Shown here piece by piece: positions 1-11,636 of a DNA stretch of 64,000 bases. This DNA comes from Tenrec ecaudatus (taxonomy: Eukaryota; Chordata; Mammalia; Afrosoricida; Tenrecidae): positions 108,111,677 through 108,175,676 of the forward strand of contig NC_134542.1 of NCBI RefSeq assembly GCF_050624435.1, read 5' to 3'. The notes below the pieces were generated by a model that was not told where the DNA came from, did not search any database, and worked only from the letters and a program-made list of their open reading frames with translations. How positions within the stretch are numbered: position 1 is the stretch's first letter; every line of letters starts with the position of its first letter. Position numbers and translations under genes: made by a program.

Positions 1-244
1 CAAGATTTGTGTCCCACAAGTATGCAAACATTTCCATTTTCCTGTCATGGAAATCTGAGGGACAGAATTCTTCATGGAAGGGTTACAGAAAGAGAAACAT
101 TGTCCTTAGAACTGTACAGATCTAGATGTGTTAAGAAATAATAGCTTCACATTTTTTATATCTGTGTTTAATGGAAGCATCTCTAACTTCTTTAGAAACA
201 TATTTTAACTGCCAGAAGAAAAAAACAAATCTGGTAGAATGTAC

Positions 245-505
245 TTGAGAATCAAGGAGACTTCATCTCACATACTTTCAGCATGCTGTCAGGAGGGATC
301 AGCCTCCAGAGAGGGATATGGTACATGATGTAGGATCAGCAGAAAATAAACAAAAGTCCCTTAGTAAGATAAATTGTCAAGTGACTGCAGCTATCAACTC
401 AAAGCTAGAGATTACTGTGAGTATGGCTGAGAGCAAGGAGATGGTTTATTCTGCTTTACATAGAGATATTACAAGCCAGAACCGACTACAGGACAGTTTA
501 TTCCA
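245..505 (+). mobile_element. RTE/BovB LINE fragment, 3' end
   Basis: The text runs through the end of the BovB open frame (tcatctcacatacttt, gtcaggagggatcag) into the BovB 3' tail (ttctgctttacatagagat, then ccgactacaggaca). Many substitutions show it is old. It encodes nothing intact. Confidence 0.75.
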
Positions 506-589
506 ACAGCATACAAAAACATGGCAGGATTTTCTTCTCTAAAGAACCCAGCTTAAGACACAAGGTTCCTGGTACAAATTGAGATGTTT

Positions 590-943
590 TAACCAATGGG
601 TGTAACACTAGAAGCACTCATTCTATTTCAGGAAATTCAGAATACAACTACCTGAGAAGTCATCTGGAAGAGCTCCATTTGTGGTTATTACAAGAAAGGT
701 GACATAAAAGAATGTGGAAATTATCAAATGATATTATTAATACCACACATAAGCAAAATTATGCTAACAATTTCAGCAGTACATTAACAAGAGCTATCAA
801 ATAAGGACTATCATCATTTCTGTCAGATTGATCTTAACTGAAAGCAGAAAATACCAGAAAGACAATTACGTGTGTTTTATTGACTATACAAAGGTATTTG
901 ATTGCAGTATATATCATGAGGTATTGTGGATAACATTGTTGAA
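590..943 (+). mobile_element. RTE/BovB LINE fragment, reverse transcriptase region
   Basis: Decayed BovB reverse transcriptase text in sense orientation. It includes a stretch corresponding to the segment before RT motif A (gaaagcagaaaataccagaa, then tgtgttttattgactat). It stops at about 943, where the same region of BovB restarts in the opposite direction. Confidence 0.7.
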
Positions 944-1640
944 GCTTTGGCATAGTCAATAAAACACAGGAAAATACCTTTTGGAGTTCTTTCAGCCAAG
1001 ATGCATATGACATCAGCAGTGATAGCTATCATTCCACATCCTTGTGGAATTTTTGGATATCTTGCTTGGATATCTGGACGTTTTTTGTTGATGTACTGCT
1101 GCGAACATTTTAAAATTAACTTTTTGTGTTGCACCACAAACCACAATGTCAGTTGTTGGAAACCACCAGCCTCCCTGAGGGAGAAGGATGAGACTCTGCT
1201 CCTCTAAAGGGTTACACCCCTAGAAACCCACAGGGGCAGCTCTAGTCTGGCCTATAGAGCCACTAGGTTTCGGAATGGCTGTGTGTGTGTGTATAATATT
1301 TTAGTTGTATGTAATATACATTGCACTGCTTGTTAATTTCTGTATTTGGTGGGACCACCTTTCTTTGGAATAGGTATGTATATGGAACTCTTCCAAATGA
1401 TTGACAAAGCACATCTTCCAAATCATACAGTAGTGAATATGTCTAATGTTGCATTCATTTGTCGAAATATCTCAATGGGTGTTTCATTAATTCCTGTTTT
1501 TTACCAGTATTTTCAGAACAACTTGAATTTCTTCCTTAGTTCTACAGGGTATCCACCAATTCTTTTTGGTACAATAATTCCATATTTCTCCCATCCTTTT
1601 TTATGCTGTCTTTCTGAATCATTCATTTTTTTGCCAATAA
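944..1640 (-). mobile_element. RTE/BovB LINE fragment, reverse transcriptase region, split by a SINE
   Basis: Read on the minus strand this is BovB reverse transcriptase. A short open stretch (877-1146, minus) contains FIDYAKA, the usual RT motif A context. The element continues past an AfroSINE inserted at about 1128-1290 and resumes with the upstream RT segment, where rctttggaataggtatgta matches the BovB complement. It overlaps the BovB region of the adjacent plus-strand fragment, so the two form a head-to-head pair. Confidence 0.7.
1128..1290 (+). mobile_element. AfroSINE (tRNA-derived SINE)
   Basis: Carries the AfroSINE body: a box-B-like segment (gttggaaaccaccag), the gggagaaggatgag segment, and gaaacccacaggggcag. 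It interrupts the minus-strand BovB copy and so is younger than it. Confidence 0.8.
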
Positions 1641-1779
1641 ATCCTTCAATATTGTAACTAAAGATCTGGATTTTTTTCTTCAGGGTTTTTTTCCCCACTT
1701 GAACAATATAGCATGATTTTCTTTTTAAATTTCTAACTATAATTTTTGAAGTTATTAAAATACTTTATTTTGTCTTTTC

Positions 1780-2830
1780 TAATAATCATTTTATTGGGAG
1801 CTCTTACAGATATTATAATAATCCATAATTCAGTTAGATGAAGCATAATTTTACAATCACTACTATCAGCTTCAAAACATTTTTATTTCTTTTTGAACTC
1901 TTTGATATCAGCTTCCCCTTTATTCTCGTCCTCCCCACCCTATCCCCTAGAAGCCCTTATTATATTATATATTTTTTGCCACATTTTACACCAAACAATG
2001 TATCCTTTCACCTGCAATTCTGTTACTTTTTCCCCTAAGGGGGGCTTACAGTCATCATTGTTATCAGCTCCCCCTTCCCCCTCCCCCCATTTTCCTGTAC
2101 CCTCAGGGAATCATTACTTCTGTTACTGTTTCTGAAGGGTTATCTATCTTGGCTTTTATCCATCAAATGATCTTAATTATACAAATGAACATATACGTGT
2201 CTAACAAGATTGATGAGGTAAAATGTCCTCTAGTTCTTTGATATTTCCATCCCTCCCTATCATGGTTCTTGTTTTAACTCAGGCCATAATAGTGAGGGGA
2301 GGAAATATTAAAGAAATAGAGGATCTTATGTGCTTTATCAGTGCTCTACGACACTGTAGAAATATCATCTCCTTCGTGAGGCTCTTCTGTGAGGGACTGT
2401 TCTTGTAAGGGAATGTCCAATTATCTTACAGGTGGATTTGGGGGGTCTCTACTTTGTCCGTGCTCCTTTGCATCAACTTGATTGCTTGCTTTTGAACTTC
2501 TTATACCTATCATCATAGATACCTCATGATCACACAGGCTGGTGTGTTTCTTCCACATGGGCTTTGTTGATTCCCCACTAGATGGCTGCTTGTTTAACTT
2601 CAAGCCTTTAAGACCCCAGATGTTATACCCTTGCACCATCAGCTTTCTTTATATTTGCTAAAAAACCCATTTTGTCTTCAGCGATCATGTTGGGAAGGTA
2701 AGTAGCATATAGTGCCACATTAGTAGAACAAACTATTCTGGTACTGAGATAAGATTTAAATTGAAGCTCTAAGTTCGTCTGCTTCCTTGTTGTATTTAAA
2801 TACATATACATACATAGATAGGGCTAACCC
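1780..2830 (-). mobile_element. L1 3'UTR fragment, older afrotherian subfamily
   Basis: The minus strand carries the long 3'UTR typical of this genome's L1s. On the plus strand it starts with ttttattgggagctcttaca. It ends near the block ctggtgtgtttcttccacat, then caagcctttaagacccc, then ttgtcttcagcgatcatg. It is more diverged than the copies at 9972-11621 and 18583-19340 and has only one copy of the block that is doubled in the first of those. Three short open frames inside it are 3'UTR noise. Confidence 0.75.
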
Positions 2831-4194
2831 TTTAGGGTGATGTTCTTGCTCAGAGCAGTTCATTCACAGAGAGGTCTACAGGGCTGCCCTCGGGTTGAGA
2901 CATGATGTCCCCTCCCTAGATGATAGTGCTACAGAGGACAGTACTGAGGATACAGTTTAGGGAGCACTGCTGGTGTGAGCCACATGGGGACAAAGCAAGA
3001 AGTAAGTGCAACAGACCAGTACTGGCAAAAAAGCCATGAAGTCCCTGAGGAATCCTGATTGTAGACTTCTGACTCAGGGGACAGCACTTGGCACCACATC
3101 TGAACTGGTGTGTGTACTCACAAGGAGGGCACACCAAAAGTCCAAAAGTATACAGAGCTGGCGGTGGGGGTTGGGGGTCACTAGACTTGCCGGAAGAGGA
3201 ATGTGGACTTGTAGAAGGTGTACATCTCAGTCCCCGGTGCTGAGGAATAAAAGGGTATAAGTGCTATTAAGTAAATGGGTCCCAGGATATGGAACTCTGG
3301 AAGAAAGGGTGATTGCACTAATGGGTTATAACAGGCCCTACTTGTTATGTAACAGAGAACTAGATACCCATCTACTCTAGGCCAGTATAACAGCTAGACT
3401 TGGGACTATTTGTACTGTCTTTCTTATTTTTTTCTTTTTCTTCATTCTATGTTAGTGAGGCAGGACAAGCAATCCCAAGGAGACAGTGAAGGGACTGACA
3501 GTCCTGAGGGGGTGGGGAATGAGAGCAGAGGAGGCTGAGGTGAGGTGAGCGGTGAGTCAATAATGACAGGGAGAGGGAAATAGCAAGGGCTCTAAAGTTG
3601 ACAGGGTAGCATTCCTGCTCATGTTTAATCAATTGAAATGTGTCAGAGGAATTATTGAGAGGTGAATCATGGGTAAACACGATAGTGGGGCAGGATGAAA
3701 GAAAAAAGAAAAAGGCAAAAGAACAAGAGAGTAAAAATTATATATAGGTATAAATATAAACATGTATATATGTAAATATATAAAGATAGGTGTATTTGTC
3801 TCTTTTGTCTTTTTGAGCTATCATTTAAAATATTCTTCATATCTCATTTGTTCTTTTTACTACAGTGCCTTTCCAGGCAAGAGTCTGTTCTGCCAACTAT
3901 TTTGGGTTTTGTTTTTCCCTGCAGTCTTTCTAATTGCCTTTTGCTTTCTTCATATATAATATCCTTGATGTCATCCCCCCAAACTCATCAGGTCTTTGGT
4001 AATTAATATTCAATATGTCACATCTTTTCTTTCGGTGGGATATTATTGAATGATAATCATAGCAACCAATCTCCCTTGTAAAAACAAGGTTATTATCAAA
4101 TCACGGAGAGCACTTTATTTCAGACAAAATATTGAAACGTTCTTTTAAAACATGAATATATGCTATTTCTCTTTGAGATGTCACTTTCGGGTCA
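2831..4194. other. No gene recognised
   Basis: Purine-rich stretches on the plus strand at 3470-3560 and AT-rich sequence at 3730-3790. The first part may be the remote 5' portion of the neighbouring L1 3'UTR, but I cannot align it with confidence. Confidence 0.4.
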
Positions 4195-4697
4195 TGTGTT
4201 GGTCAAGGTAGACTAGAGAAACAAATTCATAGACACTCATGTGTACAGGAAAGAGCTTTATATAAAGAGTAATTGTACATTAAGAAAATATCCTCACCCA
4301 ATCCTGATCAAGTTCATAAGTCCTTTATTAGCCCATATGTCAGACAGCAATTTGTAAATTCCTCTTCAGTCTCATGCAACACATGCAGTGATGCCGAATG
4401 CAGGAAGATCACAGGCCAGTGGGCGGAAAGTCTTATGGATCCAGTGGTGGCGTAAGCATCTCAGAGCTGGCAGGGGTCCCCGCGTAGTTCTGTCAGCTCC
4501 AGGGCTCTAGCATAGCTCCATGTGTCCTCTCAACAGGAATGTCTCACAGGGAACATGTGAGTACCCTGTTTCCAGCAAGCTATTTTTCTCCTTAGTGGCT
4601 CCAAATGAGGTCATCAAGCTGTGACCTGATTGACAGGCTAAACTCCACCCCTTCACTCTTACGTCTCAGGTTGACAATAGATTATCTAACTACCACA
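4195..4697 (+). mobile_element. Solo LTR-like element, older subtype
   Basis: Begins tgtgttggtcaagg and ends ctaactaccaca. Along its length it matches the other LTR-like copies of this window (gagaaacaaattcatagaca; agcatctcagagctggcagg; gtctcacagg). It is 503 bp. No convincing 5-bp duplication is left (ggtca against gctag), which fits greater age. Confidence 0.65.
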
Positions 4698-5014
4698 GCT
4701 AGTGGATTAGAAGGTTCTCTGATTCAAAATGGTCAAGAATGATTCATTTCAGCTCACAAATGAAAAATATCTCAATCTTCAAGTGTTTCCTTATGTATTT
4801 GATAATTTCCCAGGTTCCTTGATTTGTATTTTGTGAATTCCTCCTTTATTCATACTTGTTACACATTCCACAAATATGTGTGGTTGCTCTTCTCATTTGC
4901 AGTAAGTGTCTACCAGCCACTGAAACTCTCAACAGCTGTGTTCCATCCATGTAATTAAGGTCAGCTCTTCTTTGAGGGTGTAACTCTTCCCCATTCTTAG
5001 GTTGTGAGTTTGTT
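4698..5014. other. No gene recognised
   Basis: AT-rich sequence between the LTR-like element and a SINE. I see no open frame of note or repeat that I can name. Confidence 0.35.
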
Positions 5015-5292
5015 ACTCTCAGGACCCCCATGGCATAATGCTTGCGAGTTGAGCAGCAAACCACAGGGTCAGCTGCTGGACACTACCAGTTGTTCCTCAG
5101 AAGAAAGAAGAGACTTTCTACTCCATCCCAGAGGGTCCCCATGAATCAAACTCGAATTGATGGAAGTGAGGCTGTTTTTTTGGTTATCATACTGAGGAGC
5201 TAATTTTTCAGCATTATATAACTGGGTTGTTGTGAGTTGCCCTCGTTTCAATGGCAATGAGTTTGTTTATTTGTTTGTTTGTTTGTTTGTTT
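5015..5292 (+). mobile_element. AfroSINE copies ending in a (GTTT)n tail
   Basis: A diverged SINE body runs from about 5015 to 5190 (ccatggcataatgc; gactttctactcc). A second SINE 3' end (ttgccctcgtttcaatggcaat) follows at about 5225 and runs into a (GTTT)n tail at 5258-5292. The plan suggests two overlapping insertions or one with an internal duplication. Confidence 0.65.
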
Positions 5293-5784
5293 TATAAGGC
5301 AATATGCTGCCACTATTCAAACCATTTTCACTGACTAATTTTTCCAGAAGTAGATGACTGGATCCTTTTCTCTATACTACATTTGTTTGAAAATGCTGTT
5401 GAAATTTTTCCACTGTAGGTTGTGTTTTAAAAACAGGTGTTTTAAAAACTTGTGTTTTAAAAACAGGTGGCATATTTTCTTATGTCACAGGAACAAGCAA
5501 ATTAACACAGTATGAAAAATTTAGATGTGAATGGTGGAAAGGGAATGGGTATTACTGGGTGCTAAAATAATTCTAAAACAAACAGAAGAAAATCAGATAA
5601 AGACAATGATAAAGGTGGTGACCTATTTTTGAAAACACATTAATGATTTCTGAGTCAAATGTATATGAACTTACTGGTTTCAGGTCAAGGCGATGGTGCT
5701 TCCTACGTGTTGAAACATATATACTAGTCTCTGCACTCAAAAGAGAAGCATAATTGATTGATCTCTGATTACACAATTTAACTC
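5293..5784. other. No gene recognised
   Basis: AT-rich. It holds a local repetition of gtgttttaaaaac at 5424-5466 in three near-identical copies and nothing gene-like. Confidence 0.4.
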
Positions 5785-5990
5785 ATTGCCAGAGTTTCTA
5801 GTGACACAGGGATTAAGCCCTTGGCTGCTAAGTAAAAGGTCAGCAATTCTAACCCAGTACCTGCTTCATGAGAGAAAGCTGTGTCAGACTGCTGCCTTGA
5901 AAATGTACTACACTGGAAATCCCCTTAGGCAGTTATGCTCCACACTGTGGAACATACGAATCAAGACTGATTCAAGCAATGCGTTTTAGA
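5785..5990 (+). mobile_element. AfroSINE, diverged
   Basis: SINE plan still readable: gtgacacagggattaagccc, then ggctgctaagtaaaaggtca, then a gagagaaagctgtgtcagac segment. The 3' half is poor. Confidence 0.6.
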
Positions 5991-8129
5991 GTTCTTGGAA
6001 AATTAAAAGTTGCATTAAAAAGAGATCTCTCTTTACTCTAAAGATTATGTCCTAAACTCGTTTTCTCTCCTGTTGGATTCTAAGTCAACCTTAGTTGCCT
6101 TTGAACCCTATCTCATGTTTGGCTGTGTGTCACAGTAGAATTGTGCTCACTGGGGTCTTTTACAAACATTTTGGTGAAAATACAGATAACACATCCTCTG
6201 TCGTGGCAACATTTTTCACAGGTACAATCCAGCGATTAAACCCATCGGTGATGATGTATAACCATCCCACCAATACCCACTGTTCAGTCTTTCATTTGAC
6301 TCAGAAGTAGATTACAGGACTTGATTCCTTTCAGTTAGCCATCAAGCACATTACCCGTTTTCTATTGCCCATTGCTTAACGATTTAGAGATGGCCTGATG
6401 TTAATTATTTAATCCATTGCTGGTGCTGCATCACCATTATCCAAACAGAGCAAAAACTGGTTTGTATGAAAATTAACGTCAAAGAAAAGTGGTCTGTGCC
6501 TTTGCAGACAGGAACATGGTGGTCCTGCAGGCGTCCATCATCATCGAGCGAAGAATGTTGAGGTCTCAATTTTCCAACATGTCGTGGCAAAGTCTGATTG
6601 TTATGCATTATCTCAAATCATTGCCCAACTCTTCCATTGACTGTCCACCTCTAGCTATAACTCTCATGTCAAAGTCTGATAGAAATGATTTCATCTGTGA
6701 CTCTGCTGAGACACAGTCAAAGCAGTACATTTTGCATAGTGTGGGAAATGATTTTGAGTTTAATCCAGTTCTTAAAGGACAAAAGTTGGCATCCCCAACA
6801 CTCCCCTCACCACTGGCACTAATTAGTTCCCATCCTGACAGCCAAAGTAGATAGTACCGGGACTGAATATTAAGTCAAGGTGGCGTAAACGGCTCTTGCC
6901 CGAAGAGTTTCTATCTCTTGTTCACTACTGAGTTTATTTCTCTCAGGATCTAAGGATGTATTATTATTTGTCATTCTGTTTGTCTAACCAATTACAGTAT
7001 TTATTCTTCTGAAAATATAACATATTTGCTACAAAGAAAATATTACAGACTAAGGAGAAAAGCAACACTAACCTTTTTTAAGTCCTGAATAAAAAGTGAT
7101 CACAACGTAGGTATCTTAAAAGCTGAAACACTAAGTAATATATATTGACACATTTTTCATGTTAGAAGTGATAGAATATTATTTCACCTTGTATTCAAAC
7201 ATTTTAAATATATACCTACTGCCTTTACTTTATTACAAAAGGTATGTTTTAGAATTCATGAAATCCGAAAATCACTTCAAATTCAAATCCACTGACTACC
7301 AGGTAGGTCCTTTCTTTCTATTTAGCCGACTTGGCACTTTTACTTTGTACTTTGAACTTGAAAAGTGCTTATCAGCTTTATTAGTTAACCCTTGTAACGT
7401 GTCCATGAAGGAGACAAATGGTGAGCATTAGTGTGACACACATTAGTGTACTCCTCTGAGAGATGACAGCACAGAAGTTCATGGAGGTTAAATGATTGCC
7501 ACAAGATTGCCCATCAAGTCTTAAGGAAAAAAAACCCTTTGTCTCCATTACCTAACTTCTCACCCATAGCAAGGATAAGGGTAACATTAGGGTACAACAG
7601 CCCACAAGAATCTAAGGTGTAGTTCTCTTTAAAATGAGAGTTCTGCAATGCATTTTGTTAACATACCAAAAATCTATCCATTGAGCAACTATGTTAGATA
7701 TATATTTCTTTGTCACTTCCCCATTTAAGATGGGATCATCTTAAAAGGCTCTGACATAAATTGTTGTGGAAAAGATCGATTAGTTTAAAAGCTTTTTCCT
7801 TTTAACAGATCAGATAGTCATTATATTTCACCCTTTTGCATGTGATTTTCATTGAATCATTTTAATCATTTATTCATTTGGGGAAAAAAATTCACCAAAC
7901 CAGGATGTACTTCAAATCTATTTTTCAGCCCTGGTCTTTCTTGCTAATCTTTGGATTTAAAATTCTGGGAATTGGAAAAAAGTGGCCTACTCCGGAATAC
8001 ATTTCTTCAGAAGCAGAATTTCTAAAAACCTATTCAGCTGTCTTCACAGGACATACTTACCATCTCATTTATAATCCTTTCTCCCATTTAAAAAAGACTA
8101 TTAGCCACAACTAGATCTTTTAGAGTCGA
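5991..8129. other. No gene recognised
   Basis: Over 2 kb without a recognisable gene or repeat boundary. A plus-strand open stretch at 6489-6854 (121 codons) has no family signature and no clear splice or promoter context; I treat it as chance. Confidence 0.4.
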
Positions 8130-8305
8130 GCTGTATTCAAGTCACAGTGACCTTATAGGAAAGAATACAATGACCCAATAGAGGTCCCAAAGCGGGGCTC
8201 TGTAGAATCAGCCTGCCACGTGCTCCTCCTTAGAGAAGTTGGTGGCCTTTTAATTGGTCTTCAAACACTTAACCCCTGTATCACCAGGGCTTCTCTAAAA
8301 ACTGA
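8130..8305 (-). mobile_element. AfroSINE
   Basis: Minus-strand SINE. The plus text runs from the gagtcggaatcgac-type 3' region (gtcgagctgtattcaagtca) to the 5' end complement (ttaacccctgtatcaccagg). Confidence 0.65.
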
Positions 8306-9404
8306 GCAAGTGGTGAAGATACGAAAGGGTGACATCCTTAAGAACTGACGCTAAAAAGAAAGATATTCTGGTGCATCTAAGTATAACAACTATGAACAAT
8401 TCATTTTGGATATGTCAATATTTTTATATAATTTGTTCTTTTCTATTTTTTACCCCTTTGTGTTAGTTTATAATATCTGAATGGACATTTGCTTGACAAT
8501 GAATACATAAAGAAATATTTAGGGTCAAATTCATACTCTCCTATAGTCTTTTTTTTTTTATAAGAGAGATGCCAAACTGTGGGGAGGCAACGCTGAACAC
8601 AGTTTGCTAAAGTAAAATGCAGAGATATACATTACTGTTCTCTCTTGATCCCAAAATGAGAACGCTACTATATTTAAATAGTAGAAGGGAATCATCAAAT
8701 AATTACTGGAATTGTGTATTTCTTTTTTGCATTTTACAATACACTCTTGAGAAATAAATGCTATAGATTACCATTGAGATTTAACGGATAAAGGCTATAA
8801 AGCGCAGAGAATCTGAGCTTTATCGAAATCCCAGGGATGTAATTCAGGTCTGTCATAGATCTCATAATCAAGATATGAACTTTTTGATAGCAAGTCCAAA
8901 GAATTCTCCTTATAATTCTTTCAGTAGTCTAGATAATACATTTTTAAAATATCGTATTGTAGTTCTATGTAGCAAATTAACAAATATAGTAGGAAGAATA
9001 TGCCATAACAGCCATTGCGTTTAACATAAAATAGAAAGCCATGATGGAGTAAAGGCCAATAAAAATCTTAATAAACAACTCTTTATTAGCCTGCAAAACA
9101 TCTACCATTTTCAGTAGCTTGTTAAGAATTGTTGCCCTTTGCTGTGCAATTAACCAAGTGAGTGGTTTCCTGATGGAAATTGATCCAAACCTGTTTCATG
9201 TGATTATTACACACCAGCCCCAACATACTCTCGATAATTTCAGAGAATAACTCATTGTAAACCATGCATTTTAGTGTAAATTCAGAATCTGATTGAGGTA
9301 CTCTAATCAGTCTAAAGCATCAATGGGTCCTCTACAGAGGGATGCTGCACGACAGAGAAGAGCTGACAGCCTCCCCCACCCCCCCCCCAGCTTCCTTCGC
9401 TGCA
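8306..9404. other. No gene recognised
   Basis: AT-rich single-copy-looking sequence. A pyrimidine-rich, C-run segment appears at about 9370-9390. Confidence 0.4.
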
Positions 9405-9485
9405 ATTTTATGGAGGCAAATCACCAAGGCTTCCCCCCCGACCCCCACGGAGCACCTGTTGGATTTACACCGCCAACCTTTTGTT
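9405..9485 (-). mobile_element. AfroSINE fragment (uncertain)
   Basis: Only the tRNA-related half is suggested, by ggatttacaccgccaacctt, which is close to the SINE box-B complement. The rest is too diverged. Confidence 0.35.
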
Positions 9486-10331
9486 GAATGTTCAAGCCGT
9501 TATTGAATGTTCAATGGGCGCCCAAAAGAATCATTCCATGATAAACACATTCTGTCCTTTTTATGAAATCATGCTTAGTGGGACCTATATCTTCAAGGGT
9601 TACCTGGTGCCTACAGAATCAAGTGTAATTCTACCTTTGTGACATTCAAGATGATCCCAGGTGTGTTTCCAGGTTTATTTCTTTTTTCTCCAGCCTTCTA
9701 ACTACTCACCTTCATAATTCTCTTAAATGGGCGGCCTCTTATCACTTATTCAATCTGTTTTTTCTCCCGTAACTTATGTCTAAAGTCACTTGACTCATTT
9801 ACTGTCCATTCAGAGTTTATATATTTGCTATGTCCCCCCAAACAGACTCTTAAAATTTCTCTATATATTCCTCTATAAAGGTACCAGCTTATATTATGTG
9901 TAATGTTAATTTTATATTAAAGTCCAGTACCATTTGGGCATTGCATTAGACATTTTAAAACTTCTGCCATCGGCCTGGTGGGAAATGATCAAGGGTAAGG
10001 TTGCTTAGAGAAGAGGTATACTCTAGCCCAGGTGGCAATGAAGCATGGTAGTAGGGCAGGAGGAAGGTCAAGGGAGATGGAGGAAAGAGCTAGGAGTCAA
10101 AGGGCATTCATGGAGGTCTAGACAAAGACATGTACATGCAAATATATATAGGAGGTTGGGGAAATAGATCTTTGTGTCTATATTTATAGGTCAAGTATTA
10201 AGGTGGCGGAAGGACCTTGGGCCTCTACTCAAACACTCCCTCTATGCATGAATACCTTCTTTTATTAAATTGGAACTCTATGATGCTCACTCTCCCGACA
10301 CAACAGCTGGAGCCAACATGGGTGAACAAGT

Positions 10332-10755
10332 AAATGTGGTGAAGAAAGCTGATGGTGCCCGGCTATCAAAAGAGATAGTGACTGGGGTCTTAAAGGCTTG
10401 AAGATAAACAAGCGGCCATCTAGCTCAGAAGCAACAAAGTCCACATGGAAGAACACACCAGCCTGTGTGATCGAGTGGTTCCAAAGGGATCAGTTACCAG
10501 GCATCAAAGAACAAAAACTCATATCATTGACTGCACACCTCCATGATAGGATCGCTGAAGACAAATGGGTGCATAAGCAAATGTGGTGAAGAAAGCTGAT
10601 GGTGTCCGGCTATCAAAAGAGATAGCGTCTGGGGTCTTAAAGGCTTGAAGGTGAACAAGCGGCCATCTCGCTCAGAAACAAATAAGCCCACATGGAAGAA
10701 GCACACCGGCCAGTGCGATCACGAGGTGCCCAAGGGACCAGGTATAAGGCATCAT
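10332..10755 (+). repeat. Tandem duplication inside the L1 3'UTR, period about 247 bp
   Basis: The block aaatgtggtgaagaaagctg starts at 10332 and again at 10579. Both copies continue through ggctatcaaaagagatag, ggggtcttaaaggcttgaag and caagcggccatct. The two units differ at several positions, so the duplication was not very recent. The older minus-strand copy at 1780-2830 shows a single unit. Confidence 0.85.
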
Positions 10756-11473
10756 GCAAAAAAAAAAAAAAAAAAGATATAAGTGTGTGTATGTATGTGT
10801 ATTTATGTGTATATGTATATATGTATGTGTATATATATATTATATTAAATGAGGGGGGAAGTGCAGAGTGGAGACCCAAGGCCCAAGTGTCAGCCAATGG
10901 AAATCCCCTCATAGAGGGGCTTAGGAGAGGAGATGGGTTAATTAGGGTGTGAGGTAGTATCGATGAAGAACACAGCTTTCCCCCAGATCCTGGATGCTTC
11001 CTCCCCCCAACTACCATGATCCGAATTCTACCTTACAGGGCTGGATAGGACAGAGGCTGTACACTGGTACATAGGAGGGTTGGAGATACAGGGAATCCAG
11101 GGTGGATGATACCTCCAGGACCAAGGGAGTGAGGGACGATGCTGGGAGAGTGGAGGGTGAGTGGGTTGGAAAGGGGGAACTGATTACAAGGAGCCACATG
11201 TGACCTCTTCCCTGGGAGAGGGACAGCAGAGAAGGGGGGAAGGGAGACCCCGAATAGGGCAAGATATGACAAAATAACGAGGTATAAATTACCAAGGGCA
11301 TATGAGGGAGGGGGGAAAAGGGAGGGAGGGGGGAAAAAAGGAGGACCTGATGCAAGGGGCTTAGGTGAAGAGCAAATGCCTTGAGAGTGATTGGGACAGG
11401 GAGTGTATGGGTATGCTTTGTACAATTGATGTATGTATATGTATGGATTGTGGTAAGAGTTGTTGGAGTCCCT

Positions 11474-11606
11474 AATAAAATGTAAAAGAAGAAAAAAAAA
11501 AAAGAAAAAGAAAATGATTAGGGCAAAATATGTACAGATGTGCTTTATACAATTGATGTATGTCTATGTATGGATTGTGATAAGTGTTGTATGAGCCCCT
11601 AATAAA
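11474..11606 (+). terminator. Two polyadenylation signals in a doubled L1 3' end
   Basis: AATAAA occurs at 11474-11479 and again at 11601-11606, each following a copy of the same L1 terminal segment (tacaattgatgtatgt, then atgtatggattgtg). An A-rich linker, like an old poly(A) tail, lies between them. The minus-strand L1 at 18583-19340 has the same arrangement with signals at 18626-18631 and 18747-18752. Confidence 0.8.
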
Positions 11607-11636
11607 ATGTTTAAAAAAAAAAAAACTTCTGCCATC

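Larger units (their letters stand above)
9957..11636 (+). mobile_element. 5'-truncated L1 insertion (3'UTR only) with target-site duplications
   Basis: A complete retrotransposition product. The 15-bp direct repeat aaaacttctgccatc flanks it at 9957-9971 and 11622-11636; the L1 sequence is 9972-11621, about 1650 bp, ending in a poly(A) run. It contains only 3'UTR, with no ORF2 text. Open frames across 10637-11425 on either strand are low-complexity by-products. Two oddities are annotated separately: an internal tandem duplication and a doubled 3' terminus with two AATAAA signals. Confidence 0.9.

Noticed and set aside
2041..2100. C-rich stretches considered as promoter or CpG island
   Set aside because: They lack CpG and belong to the complement of an L1 3'UTR.
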